A stretch of 10,955 bases of DNA from Alphaproteobacteria bacterium (lineage in GTDB: Bacteria; Pseudomonadota; Alphaproteobacteria; Sphingomonadales; Rhodothalassiaceae): NCBI GenBank assembly GCA_003694205.1, contig RFKS01000210.1, positions 1 to 10,955 of the forward strand, given 5' to 3'. Position 1 is the first letter of the stretch. Each line of letters begins with the position of its first letter. This document shows, piece after piece, positions 1-5,570 of this stretch. The notes beneath the pieces are model-generated. The model was not told the origin of the DNA and did no database searches. It was given only the letters and a program-made list of their open reading frames with translations. The position numbers and the translations under genes are program-made.

Positions 1-271
1 CACGAAGGCCGCGGAAATAGACAAGCTGCACGGAAAGCCCGCCAATGGCCGCGGCGGCCTCGAACATCTCGCCCTGGATGGCGCAGGCCCGGTCCCAGGC
101 CGGCTGCCGGCTCATGGTCGCATCGAGGGCGAAGACGAGTCGTCCGCGCCGACCGTCGCCGCGTCGCACCGGCCGTGATTCGAGGTCGGCGAGAAAGGCG
201 TCGATGGCCTCTCGCGGGTCGGCAGGCGTAGTATCACCGCCCTGCGGTGCGCGTCGCAGATTCTTGTTCAT
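1..271 (-). CDS. VWA-domain protein, N-terminal part only (runs off the left edge)
   Basis: Reading the minus strand from the ATG at 271 gives 90 codons with no stop up to the window edge, so the gene is partial at its 3' end. After a polar N-terminus of about 40 residues comes a beta strand ending in D50-A-T52-M-S54, which fits the metal-site (MIDAS) motif D-x-S/T-x-S of von Willebrand factor A domains. It is followed by a helix (around W59-DRAC) and a second strand (QLVYFRG), the expected alternation of that fold. The family is known in alphaproteobacteria as a conserved, uncharacterised cytosolic VWA protein; no signal peptide is visible. It starts 43 bp after the mipZ stop on the same strand, so the two are probably co-transcribed. 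No strong ribosome binding site is seen. The biochemical function is unknown to me. Confidence 0.75.
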   Translation of the reverse strand, partial: MNKNLRRAPQGGDTTPADPREAIDAFLADLESRPVRRGDGRRGRLVFALDATMSRQPAWDRACAIQGEMFEAAAAIGGLSVQLVYFRGLR

Positions 272-314
272 CAGGGAAAAGATGGGCCCGCGCGCGGCCA
301 AGAGCAAGCGCCGG

Positions 315-1172
315 CTATTCGGCGGCATCCAGCATGCGCGGCGGCGGCAGGTTGAGGGCGTCGATGAGCCGGCGTAACTCGAGACGGGCCGCGACATGGC
401 TCATGGTCATCGCTCGTTCGGGGACGGGGGTCTCCGACATGCCGAAGTCGATCAGGGTGAGGCCCTTGAGGAACAGTTCGCGATAGATCACGCGTTCGCT
501 CAGGCCGGGAACGAAGCGGAACCCGATTCGTTTCGCGAGCGCCCGCAGCACGCGCTCGACCCGCGCCTTGTTGCGGGCATTGAGGCTCGCCGTGCGGCTG
601 CGCATCACCACCCAGTCGATCGGTCCGCGCCCGTGCGCCGCCTTTCGCTTCTTCGCCTCCCAAACGAGCTCGGCATAAAGGCTCGGGCTCTCGACCGCGA
701 GCGTGTCGCGGTTGACACGTGCGAGGAGGTCAAGGTCGACGAAACTGTCATTGAGCGGCGTCACCAGCGTGTCCGCCTCGGCATGGGCAAGCCGCGCGAG
801 ATGGGTGTCGTTGCCCGGACAGTCGATGACCACCACATCATGCCCCGCTCTCAGGTAAGATAGCGCCTTTTCGAATGCCGCCTGCTCCTCGCTTTCGGCA
901 GCGCGCCGCGTATCGGCCGCCGAATGTGCCAGCACGCGATGAACGGGCTCGGACAGTGCCAGCCCCGAATCCGCTGCAAAGCGGACGCGGTTCTCGAGAT
1001 AGCGCGTGAGGCTGCGCTGGCGGACGTCGAGATCGAGCGCGGCGACCCGGTAGCCGTCACTCATGAGCCCGATGACGAGATGCATCGCGGTCGTCGATTT
1101 CCCCGATCCGCCCTTTTCGTTGCCAAGCACAATAATATGCGCACCGCCGGACTGTTGCGGAATTGCGGACAC
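315..1172 (-). CDS. mipZ: MipZ, division-plane positioning ParA/MinD-type ATPase
   Basis: From the start chosen here the product has 285 residues, close to the family's usual 270-280. It shows the deviant Walker A motif KGGSGKST (residues 20-27), an LDLD strand with the catalytic-site Asp, and a Walker B-like strand VVVIDCPG. The stretch HIIVLGNEKGGSGKS is highly characteristic of MipZ. The known family role is to bind ParB near the chromosome origin and form a polar ATP-dependent gradient that inhibits FtsZ, placing the septum at midcell. Start choice: the frame is open to an ATG at 1289, but AGGGGGAG at 1187-1180 lies about 9 nt before the GTG at 1172. The sequence upstream of this GTG also holds a TTGACA promoter-like box (1256-1251), and homology begins only at residue 11 or so. 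The GTG at 1178 is possible but too close to the Shine-Dalgarno sequence. It is divergent from the glucosaminidase gene. Confidence 0.9.
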   Translation of the reverse strand: MSAIPQQSGGAHIIVLGNEKGGSGKSTTAMHLVIGLMSDGYRVAALDLDVRQRSLTRYLENRVRFAADSGLALSEPVHRVLAHSAADTRRAAESEEQAAFEKALSYLRAGHDVVVIDCPGNDTHLARLAHAEADTLVTPLNDSFVDLDLLARVNRDTLAVESPSLYAELVWEAKKRKAAHGRGPIDWVVMRSRTASLNARNKARVERVLRALAKRIGFRFVPGLSERVIYRELFLKGLTLIDFGMSETPVPERAMTMSHVAARLELRRLIDALNLPPPRMLDAAE

Positions 1173-1250
1173 AGACACACTCCCCCTGAGATTTCGGGCA
1201 CAAAAGGCGCCCGCCATGAGGGCAACATCTTGCGAATGGCCGTATTTCCC

Positions 1251-1288
1251 TGTCAATATGTTGAAGGATCCGGTGTTCGAGATTGACA
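1251..1288. promoter_or_regulatory. Divergent TTGACA boxes between mipZ and the glucosaminidase gene
   Basis: TGTCAAT (1251-1257) and ATTGACA (1282-1288) form a 7-bp inverted repeat. Read outwards, each half is a consensus -35 hexamer: TTGACA at 1256-1251 points at mipZ and TTGACA at 1283-1288 points at the glucosaminidase gene. On the mipZ side a CAAGAT hexamer, 3 of 6 matches to TATAAT, follows after 18 bp. On the other side no good -10 is seen. The boxes may be two promoters, or the two halves of one operator. Confidence 0.4.
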
Positions 1289-1348
1289 TTCGGGGGAAGG
1301 CAAGCCACCTCAGCGCGCGGCGGCCGGCGAAGGCCGGAAACAGACCTT

Positions 1349-2335
1349 ATGAGCGCGGGGACGCAAAAGATGGGCCGTGCGATGATTCATGCAGCGATGA
1401 TGATTCTGCTTGCGCTCGGAATCACCTTCCCGGCATCGCTCGGGATCTGGCAGGCGAACAGGGCGCATGAGCGCGCCTATTTCGCGGAGCGGATCGCCTA
1501 TGAGCGGCATCTGCCGCCGCCCGCGGACGCCGTGGCGCTCATCGACACACTCGGCTACCGCCCGGTGCAGGCACGACGCGGCGAGCCGGTGCCACGCCGC
1601 TTTCTCGCTGCCCTGCCCGACGACCTCGATCGCATCCATGACGTGGCGGCACGCAAGCGCCTGTTCTTTGCCAGCATTCTGCCGCTCGTTCTCAGGGTCA
1701 ACGAGCTGATTGCCGAGGATCGCGAACGCCTTCTTGCGCTCGAGGCCAAGGTCCGCGGCGGGCAAAGGCTCGATGACTGGGAACAGCGATGGCTCGTTTC
1801 CCTCGCCAAACGCTTTGGCCTCCGCCGCGTGCAGGCGCCCGAGGATATCGATTTCGAGCGCCTCAAGCGTCGTGTCGATATCGTGCCGCCTTCGATTGCC
1901 CTAGCCCAGGCGGCGATCGAATCGGGATGGGGCCAGTCGCGCTTTGCCCGCGAGGGCAATGCCCTTTACGGGCAGTGGACCTGGAATGCGGCACACGACG
2001 GCATCGTGCCCGAGCGGCGGGAGGCGGGGAAACGCCACCGTATTCGCGCCTTCGATTTTCTCATCGATTCCGTCGGCGCCTATATGAACAATCTCAACCG
2101 GGCGCCCGCCTATCGCGCCTTCCGTCAGCTTCGCGCCGCGCTGCGTGCCGAAGGCAAACCTCTACGCGGTTCGCCGCTGGTGCCGGCCCTGCGCGCCTAT
2201 TCCGAGCGTGGCGAGGCCTATGTCGCGGAGCTTCAGGCCATCATCGCGGCCAATGATCTCGAGGATTTCGACGACGCCCGGCTTGCCCCGCCGACGGCAC
2301 CGCTGCCGGTCGAGGTGCTGGCCGGAGCGTCCTGA
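1349..2335 (+). CDS. Bax-like glucosaminidase, membrane-anchored peptidoglycan hydrolase
   Basis: The product is 328 residues from this ATG. Residues about 12-33 form one hydrophobic segment, so the protein is probably anchored in the inner membrane with its body in the periplasm. A helical region of about 150 residues follows. Then comes a glucosaminidase-type domain (GH73-like, related to E. coli Bax) with ALAQAAIESGWGQSRF, in which E191 is the expected catalytic acid, and NALYGQWTW. Such enzymes cleave the glycan strands of peptidoglycan. The frame is open from a TTG at 1283, but that TTG is itself part of a TTGACA box and is an unlikely start. ATG 1349 (GGAAA 8 nt upstream) and ATG 1370 (GGGGA 8 nt upstream) are both possible. 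The stop codon overlaps the next gene's ATG by one base, implying translational coupling. The hydrolase assignment rests on motifs only; substrate specificity is inferred. Confidence 0.8.
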   Translation: MSAGTQKMGRAMIHAAMMILLALGITFPASLGIWQANRAHERAYFAERIAYERHLPPPADAVALIDTLGYRPVQARRGEPVPRRFLAALPDDLDRIHDVAARKRLFFASILPLVLRVNELIAEDRERLLALEAKVRGGQRLDDWEQRWLVSLAKRFGLRRVQAPEDIDFERLKRRVDIVPPSIALAQAAIESGWGQSRFAREGNALYGQWTWNAAHDGIVPERREAGKRHRIRAFDFLIDSVGAYMNNLNRAPAYRAFRQLRAALRAEGKPLRGSPLVPALRAYSERGEAYVAELQAIIAANDLEDFDDARLAPPTAPLPVEVLAGAS

Positions 2336-3495
2336 TGTCGATCCTTCCGCCGCAGCGAGACCGTTTCGACCTGCCACGCGACCTTTGCTATCTCAACGCC
2401 GCCTACATGACCCCCTTTCCGGCCGCCTTCTCGCGCATCGCGGAAGAGGCGCTCGCCGGCCATCTGCGCCCCTGGGAGGTGACCCCGGCGGACTTTTTCC
2501 GCGCTTCGGAACGGGTCCGCAGTCTCGCCGCCCGCATCCTCGACAGCGAGGCGGACGCGGTGGCGCTGGTCCCTGCCGTGAGCTATGCGGTGGCCACCGC
2601 GGCGCGCAATCTGCCGCTCGCCAAGGGTGAAATCATCCTCACGCTGGCCGAGGAGTTTCCGTCCAACTACTATGGCTGGCAGCGCCTCGCGGCCGAGCGC
2701 GAAGCGGAGCTGCTCCTGCTCGACGGCCCCCCCGAGCGCGACTGGACGGCAGCGGTTCTCGAGGCCATCGAACACCACGGCGCGCGGATAAGGCTGGTGG
2801 CGATCCCGCATGTGCACTGGTCGAGCGGCGTCATGCTCGATCTCGGTGCCATTCGCGCGGCGACACATGAGGTGGGCGCGGCGCTCTTTCTCGATCTCAC
2901 GCAGTCGCTCGGTGCCCTGCCGGTGTCGATGCGCGAGATCGATCCCGACTTCGCGGTCGCCGCCGGCTACAAATGGCTGTTCGGTCCCTATGCGCTCGGC
3001 TATCTCCATGTCGCCGCGCGCTGGCGCGATGGTCGGCCGCTCGAGGAGAACTGGATCGCACGTGCCGGCAGCGAGGATTTCAGCCGTCTCGTCCATTATG
3101 CCGACGACTATCAGCCGGGCGCACGCCGATTCGACATGGGCGAGCGCTCGAATTTCCTCCTCATGCCCTTCGCCGAGGCGGGCCTCGGCCTTGTGCTCGA
3201 ATGGGGTGTCGAGGCCATTGCGCGCAGCCTCGCCGTGCTCAACACCCGCCTCGTTGCCATGCTCGAGGAAGCGGGATTTGTCGCCACGCCGGCCGATCGC
3301 CGCAGCCCGCACCTGATGGCGGTGCGCCATCCCGCGATCCCGGCCCAGACCATCGCGAGGCACTGGCACGACGCCGGCATCCGGGTCAGCGTCCGCGGAT
3401 CCTGGATCCGCATCGCACCGCATCTGTGGGTCGACGCGGCCGACGAGGACCGTCTGGCGGCCGCGATCGCCGCCCTCGAGCAAGTGGCATCGTGA
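2335..3495 (+). CDS. Class V aminotransferase-fold PLP-dependent enzyme
   Basis: The product has 386 residues, a full-length fold type I enzyme. Visible features in order are an N-terminal YLNAAYMTP substrate-loop motif, an FPSNYYGW segment (109-115), HVHWSSG (159-165) corresponding to the cofactor-stacking region of class V enzymes, LDLTQSLGA with D187 expected to bind the pyridine nitrogen of PLP, and GYKWLFGP with K213 as the Schiff-base lysine. Near the C-terminus SWIRIAPHLW carries the Arg expected to bind the substrate carboxylate. The group includes cysteine desulfurases, kynureninases and isopenicillin-N-epimerase-like proteins. No catalytic Cys loop of a desulfurase is evident, and the reaction cannot be named. 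The protein is soluble and cytosolic. Its ATG overlaps the stop of the glucosaminidase gene in TGATG, so it is translated with it, an odd pairing of a wall enzyme and a PLP enzyme. Confidence 0.85.
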   Translation: MSILPPQRDRFDLPRDLCYLNAAYMTPFPAAFSRIAEEALAGHLRPWEVTPADFFRASERVRSLAARILDSEADAVALVPAVSYAVATAARNLPLAKGEIILTLAEEFPSNYYGWQRLAAEREAELLLLDGPPERDWTAAVLEAIEHHGARIRLVAIPHVHWSSGVMLDLGAIRAATHEVGAALFLDLTQSLGALPVSMREIDPDFAVAAGYKWLFGPYALGYLHVAARWRDGRPLEENWIARAGSEDFSRLVHYADDYQPGARRFDMGERSNFLLMPFAEAGLGLVLEWGVEAIARSLAVLNTRLVAMLEEAGFVATPADRRSPHLMAVRHPAIPAQTIARHWHDAGIRVSVRGSWIRIAPHLWVDAADEDRLAAAIAALEQVAS

Positions 3496-3521
3496 TTTTT
3501 CCACACTGCAATTTCCTTGTG

Positions 3522-3538
3522 TAAACCGTTTCTTAACC
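3522..3538 (+). promoter_or_regulatory. Possible CtrA binding site
   Basis: TAAA at 3522-3525, seven bases, then TTAACC at 3533-3538 resembles the alphaproteobacterial CtrA box TTAA-N7-TTAAC with one mismatch in the left half. It lies in the A/T-richer gap 3496-3692 before the DUF6134-type gene, about 155 bp upstream of that gene's start. Two GANTC sites (3567-3571 and 3619-3623), the CcrM methylation target, lie in the same gap. This is pattern matching only. Confidence 0.25.
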
Positions 3539-3692
3539 AAGCTTTCGACGCGTTTGAGGCGAAGCCGAATCAATTGCGACTGGAACCAAACCGCAGGATC
3601 GACTAGGGTGCGGGGTCGCGAATCGGGGGATCGCTCGTCTGCTTCCCTTCATCGCTGCAATGGAATGGCGCTGCGATAAGGCGAAAGGTGTC

Positions 3693-4403
3693 GTGACGAC
3701 GAAGCTTCGGAAACTGGTTCTGACGACCGCGGTGGCAACCGCCGGGATGGTGACATTGCATCCCGCGGTGGCGGTTGATCATGTGCCGGCGGCCTCGTCG
3801 CTGAGCTATACGATCGAGCGCAAGCATCGCGAAATCGGACGCCATATCGTGTCCTACACGATCACCCCCAACGGCCAGCGCGATGTCGAGATCGCGACCC
3901 GCATCCGCGTCAAGTTCGCCTTCATGACCGTCTTCCGCATGGATCATGCCGGTCATGAGCTCTGGGATCGGGATCGGCTGGTACGCATGCTTACCGAGAC
4001 GAAGAAGAACAGCCAGAAGGAAGAGGTGGATTTGCGTGCGGTTGGCGATCATGTCATCGTCGCCACCGACAAGGGCACGGAAACGGCGCCGCTCGACGTC
4101 GTTCCGAGCAGCTTCACCAAGCCCGACTTCTGGATCGATTCCGGCGAGAAGCACTTTCTGTTGCTCGACACGCTGTCCGGCCGGCTGCGTCCCTCGAAGC
4201 TGGTTTATGAGGGCCGCAAGACCCTCGAGCTCGATGGCCAGGCGTATGACACGCGCTGCTACCGCATTTTTGCCACTACCGATGGCCGCCTGAGCCACGA
4301 ATTCTGGATCGATGACGCGGGGTACCTGATCAAGGCGCATCTGATCACCCGCGACGGAGAATCCCTTTACTACACCTTTGCAGGGAGCGAGCGCGCGGCC
4401 TGA
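3693..4403 (+). CDS. Exported DUF6134-type protein of unknown function
   Basis: From the GTG at 3693 the product has 236 residues. The first 25 or so form a clear Sec signal peptide: Lys/Arg-containing n-region (TTKLRK), hydrophobic core (LVLTTAVATAGMV) and an A-V-A cleavage region, so the mature protein is periplasmic or beyond. The rest is beta-rich with an opening LSYTIERKHREIGRH and a closing segment HEFWIDDAGYLIKAHL. I match this to the family labelled DUF6134, found in alphaproteobacteria; no catalytic motif is visible and the role is unknown. An in-frame ATG at 3660 would add 11 residues, but it has no ribosome binding site and would lengthen the n-region, while AAAGG lies just before the GTG. 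It stands alone: 197 bp after the PLP enzyme and 135 bp before fnr. Confidence 0.75.
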   Translation: MTTKLRKLVLTTAVATAGMVTLHPAVAVDHVPAASSLSYTIERKHREIGRHIVSYTITPNGQRDVEIATRIRVKFAFMTVFRMDHAGHELWDRDRLVRMLTETKKNSQKEEVDLRAVGDHVIVATDKGTETAPLDVVPSSFTKPDFWIDSGEKHFLLLDTLSGRLRPSKLVYEGRKTLELDGQAYDTRCYRIFATTDGRLSHEFWIDDAGYLIKAHLITRDGESLYYTFAGSERAA

Positions 4404-4453
4404 CGCGATGGCCCGGACTCGTGCCACCGCATGTCTCGCGGGCAATACCCGGA

Positions 4454-4471
4454 GCCGGGACTTGTTCCGGC
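4454..4471 (+). terminator. Short hairpin after the DUF6134-type gene, weak terminator candidate
   Basis: GCCGGGA (4454-4460) pairs with TTCCGGC (4465-4471), 7 bp with one G-U pair, around a CTTG loop. It lies 50 nt after the stop codon. The following CCCTTGTGATT is a poor U-tract, so this may be only an attenuating or Rho-assisted end, or chance. Confidence 0.25.
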
Positions 4472-4491
4472 CCTTGTGATTCGGCTAGGTT
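4462..4491 (+). promoter_or_regulatory. Candidate fnr promoter
   Basis: TTGTTC (4462-4467), an 18-bp spacer and TAGGTT (4486-4491) in the context GCTAGGTT resemble the alphaproteobacterial TTG.. / GCTANAW promoter pattern. It is about 48 bp before the fnr start codon. It overlaps the hairpin at 4454-4471, so at most one reading may be right. No FNR box was found here, giving no support for autoregulation. Confidence 0.25.
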
Positions 4492-4538
4492 CGTGTCGAG
4501 AACGCGCATGCGCGTCCGCTGTGCAGGGGATTGAGAGG

Positions 4539-5270
4539 ATGGCCGAAGGGGAGCCCGGTTGGTCGGCAGCCGCGCCGAAGGTGATGTGCCTGTCCTGTCC
4601 GGCGCGCGACAGTTTTCTGTGCTCCGGCCTCGAGGACCACGAAATCCGGCACCTCGCGGCGCGGGCGACGCGTTTCCAGTTGCCGAAGGGAAAATCGCTG
4701 ATCCTCGAGGGCGACCCGTCGGAGAATGTCTACAACATCATTTCCGGCGACGTTGTGCTCTCGCGCGTCGCCAGCGACGGTCGCCGGCAGATCCTCGGCT
4801 TCCTCGGCGAGGGCGATTTCATCGGCCTCACCCTCTCGGAACATTACAAATTCTCGGCCGAAGCCCTGAGCGATGTCCGCCTGTGCCGCTTCGACCGTCG
4901 CTCGCTCGACGAACTCGTCGAACGCTTTCCCGGCATGGACCGTCAGATCCGCCGCATGGGTGCGGCGGCGGTCGATCACATGCTCGGCCTCGTCTTCGCG
5001 CTCGGGCGCAAGTCGGCGGAGGAACGCGTGGCGACCTTCCTTCTCGACGTCGCCGAGAAACAGGGATGCTGCAAGGACCCGAGCCGCACCATACATCTCG
5101 CGATGACGCGCGGAGATATCGCCGATTTCCTCGGCCTGACCCTCGAGACCGTGAGCCGCACCATCTCCCGCCTCAAGCGCCAGGGGATCATTCGCCTGCT
5201 TTCGAGCAACCGGGTCGAAATCCTCAAACCAGACGAGCTCGCCGCACTCGCCGATGCCGAGGTCGCCTGA
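4539..5270 (+). CDS. fnr: FNR-type oxygen-sensing transcription regulator (Crp/Fnr family)
   Basis: The product has 243 residues. N-terminal cysteines C17, C20 and C28 have the spacing C-x2-C-x7-C seen in alphaproteobacterial FnrL/FnrN, and C116 (LCRF) sits where FNR keeps its fourth ligand. All four ligands for an oxygen-labile [4Fe-4S] cluster are therefore present. A cyclic-nucleotide-type beta roll (about 40-120), dimer helix (about 130-165) and winged helix domain follow. The recognition helix LTLETVSRTIS carries E203, S206 and R207, equivalent to E209, S212 and R213 of E. coli FNR, which read TTGAT-N4-ATCAA. By family, it activates or represses genes when oxygen is scarce. The start at 4539 is supported by AGGGGA 8 nt upstream; an in-frame ATG at 4431 would add 36 unconserved residues. 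A matching FNR box is present at 6295-6308. Whether the local name is fnrL, fnrN or aadR cannot be told. Confidence 0.9.
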   Translation: MAEGEPGWSAAAPKVMCLSCPARDSFLCSGLEDHEIRHLAARATRFQLPKGKSLILEGDPSENVYNIISGDVVLSRVASDGRRQILGFLGEGDFIGLTLSEHYKFSAEALSDVRLCRFDRRSLDELVERFPGMDRQIRRMGAAAVDHMLGLVFALGRKSAEERVATFLLDVAEKQGCCKDPSRTIHLAMTRGDIADFLGLTLETVSRTISRLKRQGIIRLLSSNRVEILKPDELAALADAEVA

Positions 5271-5341
5271 GGTGATCGCTCGGCGCGGCGCGCCGTGGCC
5301 TGTACCAGTGGCAGACAGTCGTCCCGATCCGGGTTGTTGCA

Positions 5342-5362
5342 CCTGTCCCATTTCGGGACAGG
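5342..5362 (+). repeat. Perfect 8-bp inverted repeat, possible activator binding site
   Basis: CCTGTCCC (5342-5349), five bases, GGGACAGG (5355-5362). It lies 72 nt after fnr, is not followed by a T-run, and its centre is about 97 bp upstream of the predicted start of the candidate small RNA, a normal distance for a sigma-54 enhancer. A related GTCCC-N5-GGG lies exactly 24 bp upstream (5321-5333). It is not a NifA site (TGT-N10-ACA), since the spacer is 11. Confidence 0.5.
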
Positions 5363-5378
5363 ATCAAATCCATGATCC
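5361..5378 (+). repeat. Second inverted repeat GGATCA-N6-TGATCC
   Basis: GGATCA (5361-5366) and TGATCC (5373-5378) form a perfect 6-bp inverted repeat that shares two bases with the preceding palindrome. GATCCGGG occurs at 5326-5333 and again at 5374-5381, and CCCATT at 5347-5352 and 5395-5400, both 48 bp apart, hinting at an old tandem duplication of a binding region. Confidence 0.4.
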
Positions 5379-5417
5379 GGGCGCACGCCTCCAACCCATT
5401 GATTTATTTAGATGCTG

Positions 5418-5438
5418 AATGCTGGCACGGCGCGTGCA
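5418..5438 (+). promoter_or_regulatory. Sigma-54 (RpoN) promoter candidate
   Basis: AATGC-TGGCACG-N4-GTGCA matches the published consensus mrNrY-TGGCACG-N4-TTGCW at every position except the first T of the -12 element. The invariant GG (5424-5425) and GC (5436-5437) are exactly 10 bp apart. The predicted start of transcription is about 5449. No annotated-size gene lies downstream on this strand before the terminator at 5532-5567, so the transcript would be a short RNA. Confidence 0.5.
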
Positions 5439-5448
5439 GCCTTCGGGG

Positions 5449-5567
5449 TACCGCTGCCGGGTTTGCCTGAGGCCCAGTGGCGGCCTGTGACAGCGACAGA
5501 CCGGTGCCTGAGCGGTTTGTCGTCCAACTCGAAAAGGCGGCGCGGAGTATGGCGCCGCCTTTTTTTT
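5449..5567 (+). ncRNA. Candidate sigma-54-dependent small RNA with two identical loops
   Basis: From the predicted start at about 5449 to the end of the terminator T-run the RNA would be about 119 nt. Hairpin 1 pairs 5451-5461 with 5473-5483, with G-U pairs and one mismatch, and shows TGCCTGA in its loop. Hairpin 2 pairs 5494-5503 with 5513-5522, 10 bp with a single G-U pair, and shows TGCCTGAG (5505-5512) in its loop. The terminator hairpin follows. The same octamer is at 5464-5471. Two hairpins with one repeated loop, ending in an intrinsic terminator, is a common small-RNA layout (loops that pair with mRNAs or bind a protein). I do not recognise the family: it does not look like 6S, SRP, tmRNA or RNase P RNA. 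The alternative is that it is just the 3' untranslated end of the fnr message. Confidence 0.45.
5532..5567 (+). terminator. Strong intrinsic terminator
   Basis: AAAAGGCGGCGC (5532-5543) pairs perfectly with GCGCCGCCTTTT (5552-5563) around an 8-base loop, and the run of eight T covers 5560-5567. It ends plus-strand transcription, either of the candidate small RNA or of fnr. On the minus strand it sits just after the membrane-protein stop codon and is followed by only four T, so it may work weakly in both directions. Confidence 0.9.
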
Positions 5568-5570
5568 GCC

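Noticed and set aside
2233..3573. Minus-strand open frame of 446 codons opposite the PLP enzyme gene
   Set aside because: The plus strand carries a full set of class V PLP motifs; the opposite frame is an Arg/Gly/His-rich shadow.
5342..5362. Palindrome as an fnr terminator or NifA site
   Set aside because: No T-run follows, so it is not an intrinsic terminator; the TGT/ACA spacing is 11 and not 10, so it is not a NifA site.
5419..5490. Tiny plus-strand frame of 23 codons in the small-RNA region
   Set aside because: It starts inside the sigma-54 promoter, before the predicted transcript start, and has no ribosome binding site.
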